A DNA stretch of 36,969 bases from Candidatus Phocaeicola faecipullorum (GCA_018884025.1 JAHLFB010000187.1:1-36969); one strand, 5' to 3'. Counted from the first letter of the stretch, positions 7,814-16,560 are shown. The notes: generated from the sequence alone by a model not told the origin. A program made the numbers and translations.

Positions 7814-8005
7814 TCAAACTCTGTTTAATCGTTGTCCTACTTTGTCTAAGCTTGTATCATTATTATTTAAGCTTGTATTATTACTATCCAAGCTTGTATT
7901 ATTATCGTTCAAACTTGTATTATTACTATCTAAACTTGTATTATTATCGTTTGAGCTTGTATTATTATTTTCTGATAGATAAAGATACAACGAAACTGTA
8001 TCCTG
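7814..8005 (-). other. Open frame with heptad-like repeats, no ATG (possible small protein)
   Basis: On the minus strand a frame stays open for 63 codons between a TAG at 8006-8008 and a TGA at 7814-7816. It reads the tandem repeat as NNTSLDS/NNTSLND units and ends DKVGQRLNRV. Differences between units include synonymous ones (AGC/AGT, TTA/TTG), which hints at coding. There is no ATG; a TTG at codon 6 is the only candidate seen. It may equally be non-coding. Confidence 0.25.
7848..7973. repeat. 21-bp tandem repeat, six units, between hsdM and rhuM
   Basis: Units begin at 7848, 7869, 7890, 7911, 7932 and 7953. The consensus is built around AAGCTTGTATTATTA plus a variable six bases. Units alternate between ACTATC and ATCGTT types, giving a 42-bp higher-order pattern. 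A degenerate unit may precede the first. It lies in the 264-base gap of the RM operon. The unit is exactly two DNA turns and a multiple of three. Confidence 0.9.
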
Positions 8006-8042
8006 CTAATCTATTTTTAATCTATTTCCATATAATATCTGC

Positions 8043-10046
8043 TTACCCTAATATCCTGGACATCAGTTCCGATTCTTTTTCTTCCAATTTTTTCAGTTCA
8101 TCAAATATCACAGAACTTGGTGTTAGCGGAGTGTATTTGTAGAACTCGCGGGTGAGAGGTATTTCATAACCGATTTTGCTTTCGGAGTCGTTGTACCAGA
8201 AATCGGGAGCATACGGACGTACGTTCTTGTCGAGGTATTCCGTAATATCCTCTTTCCAAGGGATAATCTCGCTGTCCTTCAGTTCAGGGTCGGTAGCAAA
8301 TCCGCTTTCCTGGTCAACAGGTTTTACGTATGCCTCCATCATATCGGGATTGCGCTTGCCGAAATAGTTTCTCAATAGGGCGACCTTCCCCTGAGGAACT
8401 TTTATCTTGGCTTTCTTCAGTTCGAGGAAAAAAGTTATGTCCGGGAATCCCACATGGTCAGGCATATTGTTTTCCCAATATGTGGCAACTTCTTTCAATA
8501 AAGCTCTGTCGGTTTCCTTATAGTTTTCGGCAGTGGCTTCGTCAAAATGAATATCCTTATACTCTAAGCGCAAAGGACGGTTGATGGTGAGTTTCGTAAA
8601 CTTAAAATCATTCACATCTTTCACCTTGCTTTCTACTTTCAGTTCCGGGTTAAGTTCGGAGGTGTATTCCCAATCGGTAAAATCGTGATAAGCCTGCATT
8701 ATGAGTTCGCGGCAGACTGTGGTGATTTCCACACGCTTGTTGCCGAGAGGTTTGCGCAGTTTTTCAAAGCATTTGCTTGCGTCGATAAGCTGAACCTTTC
8801 CTGCACGTTCTTCCGATTTGTTTTTGCTCACTACCCATATGTATGTGGCGATACCTGTATTATAGAACAGGTCGTTAGGCAGCTGCACGATTGCTTCCAG
8901 CCAGTCGTGTTCGAGTAGATAACCTCTGATTTCGCTTTCGCCGCTTCCTGCATCGCCTTTGAACAGAGGAGAACCGTTCTGGATGATAGCCATGCGTCCC
9001 TCTTCCTTCAGTTTCGCCACACCGTTTAGCATGAACAACATCTGTCCGTCGCCTTTTGCCGGCAGTCCCGGAGCAAAACGTCCTGCTTCGCCCATTTCGT
9101 TTTCGGCTTTCACACGTTTCTCGGATGCTTCCCAGTCGATACCGAAAGGAGGGTTTGATATGATATAGTCGAACTGATAGCCTTTGAACTGGTCGTCGCC
9201 AAGAGTATCTCCCAAGCGCATATTGTCGGCATTGCCGCCCTTGATAAGCATATCGGCTTTGGCAATACCGTATGTCTGTGGGTTGAGCTCCTGACCGTAG
9301 CATGTGATTTCGGCTTCAGGGTCTATCTTGCGGAACCTCTTGTCAAGACAGGCAAGCATCTGGCTGGTTCCCATCGCCATATCGTATATGGATGCCACGA
9401 TGCCTTCGTCTTTCATTTTCTGTTCATCTTCGCCTACGAGCAGTTCGCTCATAAGATAGATGATATCGCGTGCGGTAAAGTGTGCTCCTGCCTGGTCGTT
9501 GTATGATTCGGAGAACTTTCTGACTAATTCTTCAAAGATACATCCCATATCTACAGCCGAAACTACGTCTGCTCCAAGATAGGCCTTGGCTGAACAGAAC
9601 TCCTTGATGACGAGGTAAAGACGGTTGTTGTCGTCCATCTTCTTGATTTCGTTGTAGAAGTCCATGCGGTTGATTATGTCAATCACATTCTCGGAGAAGT
9701 GATTGAGATAATTCTCGAAGTTGTCTTTGATGTTATCGGCATCGGCAAGCAATATATTGAAAGTAAACTTGCTGGTGTTATAGAACTTCTGTTTAGCCGC
9801 GGCTTCAAGGAAACCTTTCTTTACGGCTATGCCTTTGGCTTCAAGCTCTTCGTTCATCTTGATTACGGCATCCTTTGTCGGTGCAAGAGTGTCTTCGAAA
9901 CGCTTTATTACGCACATAGGCAGGATTACTTTCCCGTATTCGTGAGGCTTGTATAATCCTACTAACTTATCGGCAATGGCCCAGATAAGGTTTGCTTTTT
10001 CCTGTATATTTATAGAGGTCTGTCTTTGTAAGTCTTCTCCGCTCAT
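8043..10046 (-). CDS. hsdM: Type I restriction-modification methyltransferase subunit
   Basis: This 667-residue N6-adenine methyltransferase subunit has an N-terminal helical HsdM_N region (about 10-140). The catalytic domain contains NPPF at about 298-301. The SAM-binding motif I reads DMAMGTSQML at 222-231 instead of the more common DPxxGTGxxL. QAGAHFTARDI precedes it as expected. A long C-terminal extension follows the core. In an intact system HsdM works as M2S with HsdS for sequence recognition; here the local hsdS is only a fragment. The start at 10046 is 24 bases after a strong -7 box. It is the first gene of the minus-strand RM operon. Confidence 0.93.
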   Translation of the reverse strand: MSGEDLQRQTSINIQEKANLIWAIADKLVGLYKPHEYGKVILPMCVIKRFEDTLAPTKDAVIKMNEELEAKGIAVKKGFLEAAAKQKFYNTSKFTFNILLADADNIKDNFENYLNHFSENVIDIINRMDFYNEIKKMDDNNRLYLVIKEFCSAKAYLGADVVSAVDMGCIFEELVRKFSESYNDQAGAHFTARDIIYLMSELLVGEDEQKMKDEGIVASIYDMAMGTSQMLACLDKRFRKIDPEAEITCYGQELNPQTYGIAKADMLIKGGNADNMRLGDTLGDDQFKGYQFDYIISNPPFGIDWEASEKRVKAENEMGEAGRFAPGLPAKGDGQMLFMLNGVAKLKEEGRMAIIQNGSPLFKGDAGSGESEIRGYLLEHDWLEAIVQLPNDLFYNTGIATYIWVVSKNKSEERAGKVQLIDASKCFEKLRKPLGNKRVEITTVCRELIMQAYHDFTDWEYTSELNPELKVESKVKDVNDFKFTKLTINRPLRLEYKDIHFDEATAENYKETDRALLKEVATYWENNMPDHVGFPDITFFLELKKAKIKVPQGKVALLRNYFGKRNPDMMEAYVKPVDQESGFATDPELKDSEIIPWKEDITEYLDKNVRPYAPDFWYNDSESKIGYEIPLTREFYKYTPLTPSSVIFDELKKLEEKESELMSRILG

Positions 10047-10069
10047 ATTTCTGTTTTTTAATTACTATC

Positions 10070-10100
10070 CAAAGATAGCACAAACTGAGTGAAGTACAAA
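10070..10100 (-). promoter_or_regulatory. Promoter of the RM operon (TTTG-N19-TATCTTTG)
   Basis: On the minus strand TTTG (10100-10097), 19 bases, then TATCTTTG (10077-10070). This is a near-ideal Bacteroidetes vegetative promoter placed just upstream of hsdM. Confidence 0.8.
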
Positions 10101-10693
10101 GTGAAAACATGGTTTTCAACTTTTAATTTCGATGCAAAAAGAAAGGATATTTGCTCGTTTTATATGGAAATGGTAGATTTATGATATTTTCTCTGTCTTA
10201 CTAATTGAGCAATTTTCTCGAAATAGAATGAAATGTTAATTATGGATTGGTCTCAGGTTACTGATATCGCAATTAAATATTGTGAAATGGTTAAAATCTG
10301 CTTATACGTTAAGACTTGTGGAGATGAAAAATGCCTTGTCATTTCATTAAAATGTACTGAAATTTTGATTGGAATGCCTTGTCATTTTATTAAAGGTTTC
10401 TTCATTTTTTATATTGGGACAAAAATAAGGTTGAAAATTATGTTTTTTCGCTCTAGATTTGCTTTGGAATAGAAAATCTTATATATGTTATTATGCTACT
10501 ATATTTGACTGTTTTGTGTCTTTGTGTAACTGTATAATACTATTGTTGCGTATAAAAGATTTTATATGTAATAATATTGTTTTATTGTGTATTTATAAAC
10601 TATGGCGAGAATGGCAATCTTTCAATCAAACTTGGATCGCCCCCGTATTTTATTATTATTACGTACTTAAATTATCATTTTGACAATAAGTAA
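10101..10693. other. Gene-poor AT-rich region
   Basis: About 590 bases between the divergent hsdM and EamA promoters. A plus-strand frame at 10233-10472 and one at 10459-10683 have biased, low-complexity content (runs of Ile, Phe, Cys, Tyr), no family resemblance and no promoter box, so I do not call them genes. The one visible structure is the direct repeat at 10330-10394. Confidence 0.6.
10330..10394. repeat. 22-bp direct repeat, two copies
   Basis: Copies at 10330-10351 and 10373-10394 share the core AATGCCTTGTCATTT and then differ at one base (C/T) before ATTAAA. They are separated by 21 bases, so the copies recur every 43 bp. Confidence 0.8.
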
Positions 10694-10724
10694 TTGTCCC
10701 CTTTGGTTTATTTGCGTATCTTTG
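10694..10724 (+). promoter_or_regulatory. Promoter of the EamA gene
   Basis: TTG at 10694-10696, about 20 bases, then TATCTTTG at 10717-10724; the ATG is 28 bases further on. Confidence 0.65.
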
Positions 10725-10751
10725 TCGCCGTTTTGAAAATCCCTTAAATAT

Positions 10752-11615
10752 ATGAATAAATTAAACGGACTGCTTTATGGCATAATATCGTCGGCATCGT
10801 TTGGATTGATTCCGCTTTTTGCAATTCCCGCCATGCAGCATGGTATGGACTTTATGAATGTCATTTCATACAGATTTCTTTTTGCGACAATAGCGCTGGC
10901 CGTTCTTCTTAAAATAAGAAATGTGCCTTTTCGCATAGAAAAGTCGGATTTGCCAACGCTCCTGCTGCTCTCATTCTTTTATCTGATATCTTCAGTGTTT
11001 CTGCTTTGGGGATATAAGTTCATGCCATCCGGTGTAGCCACTACCATACATTTCATGTATCCGGTGATAACAACTCTGGTTATGATGCTTTTCTTTCATG
11101 AAAAAAATTCCCTGTTTCGCACACTGGCCATTCTGATGGCGATAGGAGGGGTGTATGCTCTTTCGTATTCCGATTCGCAAGGTGAGACTAATATATTGGG
11201 AGTAGTAATAGTGTTGATTTCAGCCGTAGGGTATGCTTTGTATCTCGTTACGGTGGGTCAGCGTAAGAACCAGAATCTTAAAGGACTTAGGCTTACTTTT
11301 TACGTATTCCTTTTCAGCACGATAATACTACTTGCGGGAATGTCGTCAACAGGAAGTTTACATTCAATACCTGATATGACCACGGCTGGAAATCTGCTGT
11401 TGCTTGCCATAATACCAACTATCGTGTCGAACCTGACTTTAATAGAGGCCATAAAATACATTGGCGCCACACAGACGTCTGTACTGGGGGCTATGGAGCC
11501 TGTTACGGCTGTCATTGTGGGTATAGCTGTGTTCGGCGAAGCGTTTACATTTACGATAGCCGTCGGCATTGTGCTTATAATTTCGGCTGTAACAATAATT
11601 ATTCTGAAAAAATAA
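10752..11615 (+). CDS. EamA/DMT-family transporter
   Basis: This 287-residue inner-membrane protein of the drug/metabolite transporter superfamily has about ten hydrophobic segments arranged as two EamA halves. The first half begins GLLYGIISSASFGLIPLF; the second begins near ILGVVIVLISAVGYALYLV. The signature-like GATQTSVLGAMEPVTAVIVG lies in the C-terminal half. Such proteins export or import small metabolites such as amino acids or nucleosides; the substrate cannot be predicted. It has its own promoter and ends 11 bases before the small zinc-ribbon gene, so the two are probably co-transcribed. Confidence 0.9.
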   Translation: MNKLNGLLYGIISSASFGLIPLFAIPAMQHGMDFMNVISYRFLFATIALAVLLKIRNVPFRIEKSDLPTLLLLSFFYLISSVFLLWGYKFMPSGVATTIHFMYPVITTLVMMLFFHEKNSLFRTLAILMAIGGVYALSYSDSQGETNILGVVIVLISAVGYALYLVTVGQRKNQNLKGLRLTFYVFLFSTIILLAGMSSTGSLHSIPDMTTAGNLLLLAIIPTIVSNLTLIEAIKYIGATQTSVLGAMEPVTAVIVGIAVFGEAFTFTIAVGIVLIISAVTIIILKK

Positions 11616-11626
11616 ACATTTTGATT

Positions 11627-11839
11627 ATGAAAAAACAACTTTGTCCGCAGTGTAAAATCTCTTCAATGTATGTAAAAAATCAGAGTGGAGAGCGACGTCT
11701 GGTCTATGTGGATGAAAACCATAACATAGTACCTAAATATCCGGATGAAAGTCTTGAGGGCTTTGATTTGACTGAAGTATATTGTCTGGGATGCTCATGG
11801 CATGGTTCGCCTAAACGTATGATTGGTAAATATGTATGA
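11627..11839 (+). CDS. Small zinc-ribbon-like protein of unknown function
   Basis: This 70-residue protein has two CxxC pairs, CPQC near the N-terminus and CLGC near residue 57, suggesting a single zinc ribbon. The middle part (RRLVYVDENHNIVPKYP) is not recognisable. I do not know a function; it looks like a conserved small Bacteroidales protein. The ATG at 11627 was chosen over the TTG six bases earlier. It follows the EamA gene by 11 bases and lacks its own promoter box, so it is probably the second gene of that unit. Confidence 0.72.
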   Translation: MKKQLCPQCKISSMYVKNQSGERRLVYVDENHNIVPKYPDESLEGFDLTEVYCLGCSWHGSPKRMIGKYV

Positions 11840-11910
11840 AAATATTGCACAAAAATCGCTTTTATGTGTAATATTTGTTTGCTTTCTTGTCGCTTTTCGT
11901 TAACTTTTAG

Positions 11911-11918
11911 TATCTTTG
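11911..11918 (+). promoter_or_regulatory. -7 box TATCTTTG of the MaoC-like gene
   Basis: Exact TAnnTTTG match 36 bases before the chosen ATG, with CTTG about 21 bases upstream. It overlaps the alternative start at 11916 and so excludes it. Confidence 0.65.
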
Positions 11919-11954
11919 CCGCCTAAAGTTTTAAATAATAATGAATTAGATATT

Positions 11955-12419
11955 ATGGAAAAAGTTATCATTAATTCTTACGATGAATTTGCACAGCTTG
12001 TAGGAAAGCAGATAGGCGTTTCAGAATGGCTGGAGGTTTCGCAGGAACGTATAAACCAGTTTGCCGACGCTACTTTAGATCATCAGTGGATACACGTTGA
12101 TGTAGAAAAGGCAAAAGTGGAAAGTCCGTATAAAAGCACTATAGTGCATGGTTATCTTACACTTTCTTTGCTCCCTTATCTGTGGAATCAGATAATAGAG
12201 GTGAACAACTTGAAGATGATGGTCAATTACGGTATGGACAAGATGAAATTCGGTCAGGCTGTACTTTCAGGCCAGAGTGTAAGACTGGTTGCAGATTTGC
12301 AGTCGCTTGTCAATCTACGTGGTGTCGCAAAAGCTGAAATCAAATTCTCCATAGAGATTAAGGATCAGAAGAAGAAAGCGCTTGAAGGAGTTGCTACATT
12401 CCTTTATTATTTCAATTAA
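11955..12419 (+). CDS. MaoC-like dehydratase / (R)-enoyl-CoA hydratase family protein
   Basis: This 154-residue hot-dog-fold protein belongs to the MaoC/NodN-like family. The hydratase signature is FADATLDHQWIHVD with the catalytic Asp and His, followed by the conserved IVHGYLTLSLLP. Family members hydrate trans-2-enoyl-CoA substrates; the physiological substrate here is unknown. The start at 11955 is set by the -7 box at 11911-11918. The gene appears monocistronic and ends at the bidirectional terminator facing sdaA. Confidence 0.88.
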   Translation: MEKVIINSYDEFAQLVGKQIGVSEWLEVSQERINQFADATLDHQWIHVDVEKAKVESPYKSTIVHGYLTLSLLPYLWNQIIEVNNLKMMVNYGMDKMKFGQAVLSGQSVRLVADLQSLVNLRGVAKAEIKFSIEIKDQKKKALEGVATFLYYFN

Positions 12420-12443
12420 TCGGAAATATCATAACAAAATAAC

Positions 12444-12487
12444 AAAGGGTTAAAGATATGTCGATGGGACTCTCTTTAACCCTTTTT
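12444..12487 (+). terminator. Bidirectional terminator between MaoC-like gene and sdaA
   Basis: AAAGGGTTAAAGA (12444-12456) pairs perfectly with TCTTTAACCCTTT (12473-12485), 13 bp, with T runs on both strands. Confidence 0.85.
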
Positions 12488-12509
12488 GTCTTTCCGTTAT
12501 GGATGTGTG

Positions 12510-13715
12510 TTACATCTGTCTGTAGTCTTTTGCCAGTCCGCCTTCACTTGTTTCCTTATATAATGACGGAAGGTCATGCCCTGTCTGTTTCATAACCTCT
12601 ACCACTCTGTCGAAGGAAACACGGTGATGTCCGTCGGTAAACGCAGAATATATGTTGGCATCAAGCGCGCGTGCCGCGGCATAGGCGTTTCTTTCTATAC
12701 ATGGAATCTGTACCAGTCCGCATACAGGGTCGCACGTCATTCCCAGATGATGTTCCAGTCCCATTTCTGCCGCATATTCTATCTGTGCCGGGCTTCCTCC
12801 GAACAGCTGGCTGGCTGCTGCCGATGCCATTGAGCATGCTACTCCGACCTCAGCCTGACATCCGGCTTCGGCACCGGAGATTGACGCGTTCTGTTTTACT
12901 ATGTTGCCCACCAGTCCGGCAGTGGCCAGCGCACGCAATATTCTTGCATCGCTGAAATCGCGGCTTTCCTGCAGATGCAGCAGTACAGCCGGAACTACTC
13001 CGCACGAACCACAGGTAGGGGCAGTTACTATTTTTCCTCCGGCCGCATTCTCTTCGCTTACAGCCAGTGCGTAGGCAAATACAAGTCCGCGCGAGCGTAA
13101 TGAATCTTTGTATCCCTTTGCTCGTATATAATATGATGATGCTTTTCTTGGTAAGTTAAGCGGTCCGGGAAGCACGCCTTCCGCATCCAGTCCTCTGTAT
13201 ATGGCGGCTTTCATTGTCTCCCATACTTCAGCCAGGAAGCTCCATATTTCCGGACCTTCACATTGCTCTACGTATTCCCAGTAGCTCCTGCCGGTATGTT
13301 TGCACCATGCCAGTATTTCGCTCATGCTGTTCATGTCGTATATATCTTTCGATACTGTAGCACCTTTACCTTCTTCCGCCAGTGCGCCTCCGCCGACGCT
13401 GAATACTGTCCATTCGTCAGTAACCTGTTTGTTGGCGTTCAATGCCTTGAAAGTCATTCCGTTAGGGTGGAATGGCAGGAATACATGAGATTTCCATATA
13501 ATCTCTACCGGGGCATGTGGCTGTAGTGTATCCAGTATGGCAACATCTGTCATATGTCCTTTCCCGGTTGCGGCAAGGCTTCCATATAGGATGACCTGGA
13601 ATGATGCTGCTTCCGGGTGTCTGCCGAGAAATATTTCTGCGGCTTTTCTAGGTCCCATGGTATGACTGCTTGATGGGCCTGTTCCTATTCGGTATAATTC
13701 CCTTATCGATTTCAT
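12510..13715 (-). CDS. sdaA: L-serine ammonia-lyase (L-serine dehydratase), single-chain
   Basis: This 401-residue iron-sulfur enzyme deaminates L-serine to pyruvate and ammonia. The beta domain starts with YRIGTGPSSSHTMGPRKAAE, the substrate-binding signature. The alpha domain holds the cysteines of the oxygen-sensitive [4Fe-4S] cluster in APTCGSCG and CDPVCG. Both domains are fused in one chain, as in E. coli SdaA. The protein is complete and slightly short compared with E. coli (about 450). It follows mutS2 by 27 bases on the same strand with no obvious promoter between, so read-through from mutS2 is likely. Confidence 0.95.
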   Translation of the reverse strand: MKSIRELYRIGTGPSSSHTMGPRKAAEIFLGRHPEAASFQVILYGSLAATGKGHMTDVAILDTLQPHAPVEIIWKSHVFLPFHPNGMTFKALNANKQVTDEWTVFSVGGGALAEEGKGATVSKDIYDMNSMSEILAWCKHTGRSYWEYVEQCEGPEIWSFLAEVWETMKAAIYRGLDAEGVLPGPLNLPRKASSYYIRAKGYKDSLRSRGLVFAYALAVSEENAAGGKIVTAPTCGSCGVVPAVLLHLQESRDFSDARILRALATAGLVGNIVKQNASISGAEAGCQAEVGVACSMASAAASQLFGGSPAQIEYAAEMGLEHHLGMTCDPVCGLVQIPCIERNAYAAARALDANIYSAFTDGHHRVSFDRVVEVMKQTGHDLPSLYKETSEGGLAKDYRQM

Positions 13716-13742
13716 TATTCTTGTTTTGTTATATATTGTTCT

Positions 13743-16253
13743 TTATAAGTTCACAACTGTAATTCCGGCACCGCCGAACTGTACATGCTCGTCGTGGAAA
13801 CTTGTAACTCCCGGCACTGTAGCCAGATATTGCCTGATTAGTGTCCTGAGTATTCCTGAACCTGTACCGTGCAATATTCTCACGTTTTTTGCGCCTACCA
13901 GTATGGCGTCGTCTATGAAGTATGTCACGGCCTGTATCGCCTCGTCGGCTCTCATTCCGCGGACATCTATTTCATGTTTGAAATTCAGTTTCTTCTGATA
14001 CATGCTGCTTTGGGTAGCTGTACTTACGAAACTTGCTTTTGCCGGAGTGGCAACAGATGGTTTGGGAGCCGGCGCATGTTCCAGACGGTCTGTTTTCACA
14101 TTGGTCTTCATCAGACCGAACATTACTACAGCGTTCTTTCCGTTAATCTCCAATACCTGGCCTGTGCTGGTTTGCCCTTTTATGCGTACGTAATCGTCCT
14201 CCTGTATGGGCTTTACTTTTGGTTCCGCAGGAGTCTTACTTTCATTGGCTTTCTGTTCTTTCCTTTCTTTTCTGCGTTCCTGTTTCTCGCGGATTTTGTC
14301 CATCTTTCGGGCTATCTTTTCTTCCATTGCGGCCTTTTCCAGTTCTTCCACTTCGCGTCTGAAGTCTGTCAGTTCTTGTCTTGCCTGACGTGTACGCTCT
14401 TTGTCGGCCTGTGCTTCCTTTATAGTCCTTATGGTATTTTCTATGCGGGCATTCGATTCCTGCAATATTTTTTCCGCGTCTTCTTTGGCTTTTTTGAGGA
14501 TATCCTTGCGGTTTTTGTCCAGTTCTTCCATCTCTTTTTCATACCGTGCGATTGTTTCCTCCATCTGCTTTTCACGCTTACGTATGTTCTGGCGTTTTGT
14601 TTCCCAGTATCGTTTGTCGCGTACAATGTCTTGCAGGTATTTGTCGCTCTGGATGTATTCGCTTCCCACTATCTCTGAGGCATCGGCTATCACATCTTCC
14701 GGCAATCCTATTTTTCTGGCTATTTCCACCGCAAACGAACTTCCTGGGTTACCTATCTGAAGCTGGAACAGGGCACGCATCTCGTGTCTGTCGTACAGCA
14801 TAGCACCGTTTATCACGCCTTCGTTGTTTTCTGCAAAATGTTTCAGGTTCTGATAATGGGTTGTTATGACTCCGAATGTCTTTTTGGCATTGAAACGTTT
14901 CAATACAGCTTCAGCTATTGCCCCGCCAATCTGTGGCTCTGTACCGCCTCCGAACTCATCGATGAGTATTATGCTGCTGTCGTTGCAGTATTTCATCATG
15001 TTCTTCATGTTCGTAAGGTGTGACGAATATGTACTCAGGTCGTCTTCGATACTTTGTTCGTCGCCTATGTCGATGAATATGCTGCTGAATATTCCTGCGT
15101 GGCTTCTCTCGTTCATGGGAACAGGTATTCCGCACTGGAGCATATACTGGAGCAGTCCTACTGTTTTCAGACATACGGACTTACCTCCGGCGTTAGGACC
15201 TGAGATAAGGAGTATCCTGTCTTTGCTGTTGAGTGCTATTTCAAGTGGGACAACTTTCTTGTTATGCTTCTCCAGAGTTATTTTAAGCAGCGGGTGTACG
15301 GCGTCGAACCAGTCTATTGTGCGGCTGTTTTCCAAAGCGGGTTTTGTAGCCTTTATGTCTATGCTGAACAAAGCCTTGGCTCTGATAAAATCTATTTTGG
15401 CGAGGAATTCGTATGAAACCAGTATTGCAGGTACGTGAGGACGTATTTCTTTTGAGAATTCAGTCAGGATACGGATTATTTCCCTTCTTTCTTCCCCTTC
15501 AAGTTCTCTTATTCTGTTGTTGGCTTCTACTACTTCGGCTGGTTCAATGAAGACAGTCTTACCAGTGGCCGATTCGTCATGTACTATACCTCTGATTTTT
15601 CTTTTCATTCCCGGTGCCACAGGTATGACAAGACGTCCGTCGCGCACGGTCGGTGTCACGTCTTTGTCAACATATCCTTCAGACTGTGCCTGTCTCAGTA
15701 TAGAGTTCAGACTGCGTGATATGCTTCCGGCCGTAGATGCCAGTTCGCGGCGTATGCTTAGCAGTTCGGGTGAGGCATTGTCTTTTATTTTTCCGAACTT
15801 GTCCAGTATGTTGTTTATCTTTGCTGTAAGTTGCGGAAAGACCATTATATCTTCCGCCAGTTCCCTGAGGTTGGGATATGGATTATTCTTGTTGTCCCCG
15901 TCTTCGCTGTCGTCATCTTCTTTTTGCAGGAACAAGACTATCTCCCTGATTGTTTCCAGAGAACGGCGCAGGTCGAAAAGTTCTGCTTCGTTCATATACA
16001 TCCCCTCTATTCTGATTTTCTTTAGCGATGGTCGTACGTCGAAAAAGTTCTGGTCGGGGAATTCATTCTCTCCTTGTATAATCTGCATAAATTCCGATAC
16101 CTGGTCCAGCAGTGAATTTACGTTGCCGAAGTCGTCGGAAAAAGCCATTTCTTCTACCTTCTCCTCACCTAAGGGGCATAGGCATTTCTTTTTTATCAAT
16201 GAACGTATCTGGTCGAATCCGATTTTCTGTTCAAAATTCAGGGGATATATCAT
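13743..16253 (-). CDS. mutS2: Endonuclease MutS2
   Basis: This 836-residue protein is full length for the family. It has the MutS core and clamp regions (residues 1-330), an ATPase with Walker A GPNAGGKS and Walker B ILIDEFGGGTEP, and a long charged coiled coil (about 510-680, rich in K/E/R). A linker and a C-terminal Smr nuclease domain (DVRGMRADEAI and RILHGTGSGILR) follow. MutS2 proteins bind branched DNA and suppress homologous recombination, and some rescue collided ribosomes; which applies here is not known. It is the first gene of the mutS2-sdaA unit with a strong promoter. Confidence 0.95.
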   Translation of the reverse strand: MIYPLNFEQKIGFDQIRSLIKKKCLCPLGEEKVEEMAFSDDFGNVNSLLDQVSEFMQIIQGENEFPDQNFFDVRPSLKKIRIEGMYMNEAELFDLRRSLETIREIVLFLQKEDDDSEDGDNKNNPYPNLRELAEDIMVFPQLTAKINNILDKFGKIKDNASPELLSIRRELASTAGSISRSLNSILRQAQSEGYVDKDVTPTVRDGRLVIPVAPGMKRKIRGIVHDESATGKTVFIEPAEVVEANNRIRELEGEERREIIRILTEFSKEIRPHVPAILVSYEFLAKIDFIRAKALFSIDIKATKPALENSRTIDWFDAVHPLLKITLEKHNKKVVPLEIALNSKDRILLISGPNAGGKSVCLKTVGLLQYMLQCGIPVPMNERSHAGIFSSIFIDIGDEQSIEDDLSTYSSHLTNMKNMMKYCNDSSIILIDEFGGGTEPQIGGAIAEAVLKRFNAKKTFGVITTHYQNLKHFAENNEGVINGAMLYDRHEMRALFQLQIGNPGSSFAVEIARKIGLPEDVIADASEIVGSEYIQSDKYLQDIVRDKRYWETKRQNIRKREKQMEETIARYEKEMEELDKNRKDILKKAKEDAEKILQESNARIENTIRTIKEAQADKERTRQARQELTDFRREVEELEKAAMEEKIARKMDKIREKQERRKERKEQKANESKTPAEPKVKPIQEDDYVRIKGQTSTGQVLEINGKNAVVMFGLMKTNVKTDRLEHAPAPKPSVATPAKASFVSTATQSSMYQKKLNFKHEIDVRGMRADEAIQAVTYFIDDAILVGAKNVRILHGTGSGILRTLIRQYLATVPGVTSFHDEHVQFGGAGITVVNL

Positions 16254-16292
16254 GTTTTTTCAGTGTATTTATGTCGTTTTTTCAATTCTTGG

Positions 16293-16323
16293 CAAAGGTA
16301 GCACAATGCGGTTTCATTTCAAA
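16293..16323 (-). promoter_or_regulatory. Promoter of mutS2 (TTTG-N19-TACCTTTG)
   Basis: Minus strand TTTG (16323-16320), 19 bases, TACCTTTG (16300-16293), 40 bases before the ATG. Confidence 0.78.
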
Positions 16324-16560
16324 AAAAGAGGACAATAATTTGTCTAGGGAAACATTCGTATAAATTAAGGCTCATGGCAATGAATTGTTGTATTTGGAAT
16401 AGGTACTAATAATGATTGGGGTAGCAACGGAAGCCGATGTCCGAACCTGAATTATCAGTTGAAGAGTAAAAATACGTTGTTCGATTGTTTTATGTAATAA
16501 ATATTGCCTTTCGTATGCTTAAATGTCTTCTCCCAGATATAGAAAATAGGCGATTTTTCT
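16324..16560. other. Spacer between divergent mutS2 and lepA promoters
   Basis: About 240 bases. A plus-strand frame ending at a TAA near 16497 reads GTNNDWGSNGSRCPNLNYQL, which looks protein-like but is short, lacks a start and matches nothing I recognise. It could be a decayed gene end. No repeats or RNA structure stood out. Confidence 0.4.

Noticed and set aside
7848..7973. CRISPR array
   Set aside because: Units are directly adjacent 21-bp copies with no unique spacers and no cas genes nearby.
7759..8142. Plus-strand frames rich in Tyr/Leu over the 21-bp repeat
   Set aside because: They are low-complexity translations of the repeat on the antisense strand and extend into the 3' end of hsdM.
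10233..10472. 79-codon plus-strand ORF in the gene-poor region
   Set aside because: No promoter box, biased low-information composition, and no recognisable family.
13869..14678. 269-codon plus-strand ORF opposite mutS2
   Set aside because: Antisense shadow over the Smr and coiled-coil part of mutS2, with Phe/Cys/Leu-rich translation and no promoter.
15517..16338. 273-codon plus-strand ORF opposite mutS2
   Set aside because: Antisense shadow; Ser-rich translation of an essential-type gene on the other strand.
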